From assembly GCA_903842455.1 (NCBI GenBank), contig CAIMLX010000267.1:1-64000 (forward strand): a DNA stretch of 64,000 nucleotides, given 5' to 3'. The position numbers were made by a program, and so were the translations under genes. The DNA is from an uncultured Hyphomicrobiales bacterium. GTDB taxonomy: Bacteria > Pseudomonadota > Alphaproteobacteria > Rhizobiales > Devosiaceae. This document shows positions 62,541-64,000 of the stretch, piece after piece. Under the pieces are notes generated by a model. The model made no database searches. It was not told the DNA's origin and saw only the letters and a program-made list of their open reading frames with translations. Numbering within the stretch: position 1 is the stretch's first letter; each line of letters opens with the position of its first letter.

Positions 62541-63191
62541 TCAGCCCAGCCGCGCCATGAGGAACGATGTGGCGAAGTCGAGCCCGTCGGGCGCGATACC
62601 GTGCGCCGTGTTGGGCGAGATGTGCAGGGAAACCTCGAAGCCGGAAGCGCTTAGCTCCGTCGCAGCCTGCCGCGACAGGCCGGGGGCGACTATCTGGTCG
62701 AGCTCGCCGTGGATCAGGGCGACCGGCGGTTTGGCGAACTTGCCCTCGGCGAATCCGTCGGCCGGAAAGAAGGCGCCCGAGCAGGCGACGATGCCGGCGA
62801 GTTCCTCATCGATCGCGGTGCCGACATGCAGCGCCATCATGGCGCCCTGCGAGAAGCCGCCGAGAATGGTGCGGGCCGGCGTGATCTCCGTCTGCGACCA
62901 GAGGTCGGTGAGGAACTCCTTGATCGTCGGCGCGGCGGCCCTGGCGCCTTCGATGCGGCCGGAGATACGATCGAGGTTGAGCGGAAACCACTGGAAGCCG
63001 AAGGGGCTGCCGACACAGGGCTCTGGGGCGTTCGGCGCGACGAACATCGCATCGGGCAGCAGCTGTCTCCAGTGCTGGCCGAGGCTGATCAGGTCGCTGC
63101 CATCGGAGCCGTAGCCGTGGAGCAGGATCACCGCCTGGGTGGCGGGGCGGCCGGATTTCGGGGGGAGCAGCGGGCCGTTGAGTTTTACCAT
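62541..63191 (-). CDS. Phospholipase/carboxylesterase-type alpha/beta hydrolase
   Basis: This 216-residue esterase has the nucleophile elbow in LGGFSQGAMMALHVG, an oxyanion-type AVILLHGYGSDGSDLI near the start, the acid in LIHGELDQIV and the histidine in NTAHGIAPDG. It resembles the LysoPLA/carboxylesterase (YpfH/acyl-protein thioesterase) group. I chose the ATG at 63191, which shares one base with the stop of the glycosylase gene. The track ORF extends 77 codons into that gene in another frame. Confidence 0.9.
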   Translation of the reverse strand: MVKLNGPLLPPKSGRPATQAVILLHGYGSDGSDLISLGQHWRQLLPDAMFVAPNAPEPCVGSPFGFQWFPLNLDRISGRIEGARAAAPTIKEFLTDLWSQTEITPARTILGGFSQGAMMALHVGTAIDEELAGIVACSGAFFPADGFAEGKFAKPPVALIHGELDQIVAPGLSRQAATELSASGFEVSLHISPNTAHGIAPDGLDFATSFLMARLG

Positions 63192-63883
63192 CAGATGGAG
63201 AGTCCTTCCTTGTTGCGGACCGCGGCATAGTAGCGCCAGAGCAGCAGCGCGGCGGTGGAGCGGTAGGGCGACCATGATTCCGCCAGCGAAATCAGGTCCT
63301 TGGCGACGGGTTTGGCGGGCAGGTTGAATGCCCACTCCACGGCGCGCTGCAGGGCAACGTCGCCGGCGGGGAAAATATCCGGATGCCGGGCGGAGAACAT
63401 CAGGTAGATTTCGGCCGTCCACGGACCGATCCCCTTCAGCCTGGTCAACGCGGCGATGGCCTGTTCGGCAGGGAGTTCGGCGAGGGGCGCGAAATCGAAC
63501 TCGCCGGCGGTGACCGCTTCGGCGATGGCGCGGATGGTGCGGTACTTGGCGCCGGACTGGCCGGAGTTCCGGACGATTTGTTCGCTGAGCAGCAGGTAGC
63601 CGGCGGGGTCCAGGGCCCCCTCGAGTTGCGCGAAGCGGCTCCAGATGGCGTCGGCGGACTGGGTGGAGACCTGCTGGCCGGTGACGATGCGGGCGAGGCC
63701 TGCGAAGCCGCCGGGGGAGTGACGGACCTCGAAGGCGCCGGCGCGCTCGGCTACGATGGCGAGGCGGGGATCGAGCGCGAGCAGGGCGGTCAGGTGGGCC
63801 GCTAGGGTCTCGGGAGAATCGAGGCGCTCTGTCAGAGGGTTAGCGGGGGTGGTAGAAGCCATGGTCATGTCATTGAAGCCCAT
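63191..63883 (-). CDS. DNA-3-methyladenine glycosylase II-type (HhH-GPD)
   Basis: This 230-residue base-excision enzyme removes alkylated bases. It has the helix-hairpin-helix and catalytic region LTRLKGIGPWTAEIYLMFS and the conserved aspartate in FPAGDVALQRAV. IVTGQQVSTQSADAIWSRF is also typical of the AlkA-like group. Three ATGs lie at 63883, 63868 and 63862, none with a strong ribosome-binding site, so the start is uncertain. It is coupled to the esterase gene and overlaps the start of gluQ on the other strand. Confidence 0.9.
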   Translation of the reverse strand: MGFNDMTMASTTPANPLTERLDSPETLAAHLTALLALDPRLAIVAERAGAFEVRHSPGGFAGLARIVTGQQVSTQSADAIWSRFAQLEGALDPAGYLLLSEQIVRNSGQSGAKYRTIRAIAEAVTAGEFDFAPLAELPAEQAIAALTRLKGIGPWTAEIYLMFSARHPDIFPAGDVALQRAVEWAFNLPAKPVAKDLISLAESWSPYRSTAALLLWRYYAAVRNKEGLSI

Positions 63884-64000
63884 ATTGCGCTTCGCGCCCA
63901 GCCCAAACGGCTTGCTGCACCTCGGTCACGCCTATTCGGCGCTGATGACCCAGCGACAAGCGCAAGCCCTTGGTGGCACGATGCTTTTGCGGATCGAGGA
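63867..64000 (+). CDS. gluQ: Glutamyl-Q tRNA(Asp) synthetase or glutamyl-tRNA synthetase-like, 5' part
   Basis: This gene runs off the right edge and is not in the ORF track. The ATG at 63867 opens MSLKPILRFAPSPNGLLHLGHAYSALM, carrying the class I synthetase HIGH-type motif (HLGH), and continues to LLRIE. The short N-terminus and absence of extra residues fit GluQ, which modifies the queuosine of tRNA-Asp, better than full GltX. That choice is inference because the rest is missing. Its start lies inside the first codons of the divergent glycosylase gene. Confidence 0.8.
   Translation, partial: MSLKPILRFAPSPNGLLHLGHAYSALMTQRQAQALGGTMLLRIE

Noticed and set aside
1-64000. CRISPR array, rRNA, tRNA, prophage or insertion sequence
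   Set aside because: I saw no spaced direct repeats, no tRNA-like cloverleaf, no rRNA sequence and no transposase, integrase or phage structural gene in the readable frames.

Overview
The window is GC-rich, densely coded DNA from an alphaproteobacterium. A Devosia-like member of the Hyphomicrobiales is the best guess. This rests on gene content and style: a CheD/CheR/CheB/CheY set with many methyl-accepting chemotaxis proteins (MCPs), some ending in a DWAEF tail, a DUF6894 protein, an alphaproteobacterial HNH protein, frequent GTG/TTG starts, and hairpin-rich intergenic repeats. No search was run, so the genus is inference. I saw no rRNA, tRNA, CRISPR array, prophage or insertion sequence.

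Layout. 1-2.8 kb: an Lrp-type regulator (cut by the window edge) diverges from an AceE-like 2-oxoacid dehydrogenase E1. 3-10.6 kb: a peptide/opine-type ABC transporter (binding protein, fused double ATPase, two permeases), then a class V PLP enzyme and a FadR-type GntR regulator. An identical 20-bp operator-like element lies before the binding protein and again before the ATPase. 10.6-17.3 kb: stress and metabolism genes (DUF6894, Crp/Fnr regulator, YciE-like ferritin-fold protein, Gfo/Idh/MocA oxidoreductase), a frameshifted glycosyltransferase remnant, a sugar-ABC ATPase and kynureninase. 17.4-22.3 kb: an exported papain-like protease paired with an OmpA-domain protein, then a CHASE-PAS-GGDEF-EAL protein.

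22.3-37.8 kb is a chemotaxis island: cheD, a short membrane-anchored MCP, cheR, cheB, cheY, then four transducers in a row with near-identical signalling domains and different sensors. It holds three gene-structure oddities. One is a small gene frameshifted at a C8 run that overlaps the next MCP. One is an MCP that looks like two sensors joined. One is an MCP whose last codons are shifted by one base, destroying the DWAEF tail that two neighbours keep. cheA and cheW are not in the window.

37.8-48.2 kb: three small genes (two with a hairpin ending right at the start codon), the branched-chain amino-acid transporter livGFHM, an inserted SDR-TetR-SDR cassette whose two SDR promoters are near copies of each other, then the separated livK and an orphan glycine-betaine-type binding protein. 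48.4-64 kb: a second GGDEF-EAL protein, a DUF442 phosphatase-like protein, pyruvate carboxylase, a GH43 glycosidase, ispG, Nudix, an IspA-type prenyl synthase, rpmF, fumC, a 600-bp spacer with REP-like hairpins, an HNH protein, a carboxylesterase, a 3-methyladenine glycosylase and the start of gluQ.

The main theme is environmental sensing (chemotaxis, cyclic-di-GMP) plus uptake and breakdown of peptides and amino acids, feeding pyruvate and TCA enzymes. Long antisense ORFs in the track were treated as high-GC shadows.
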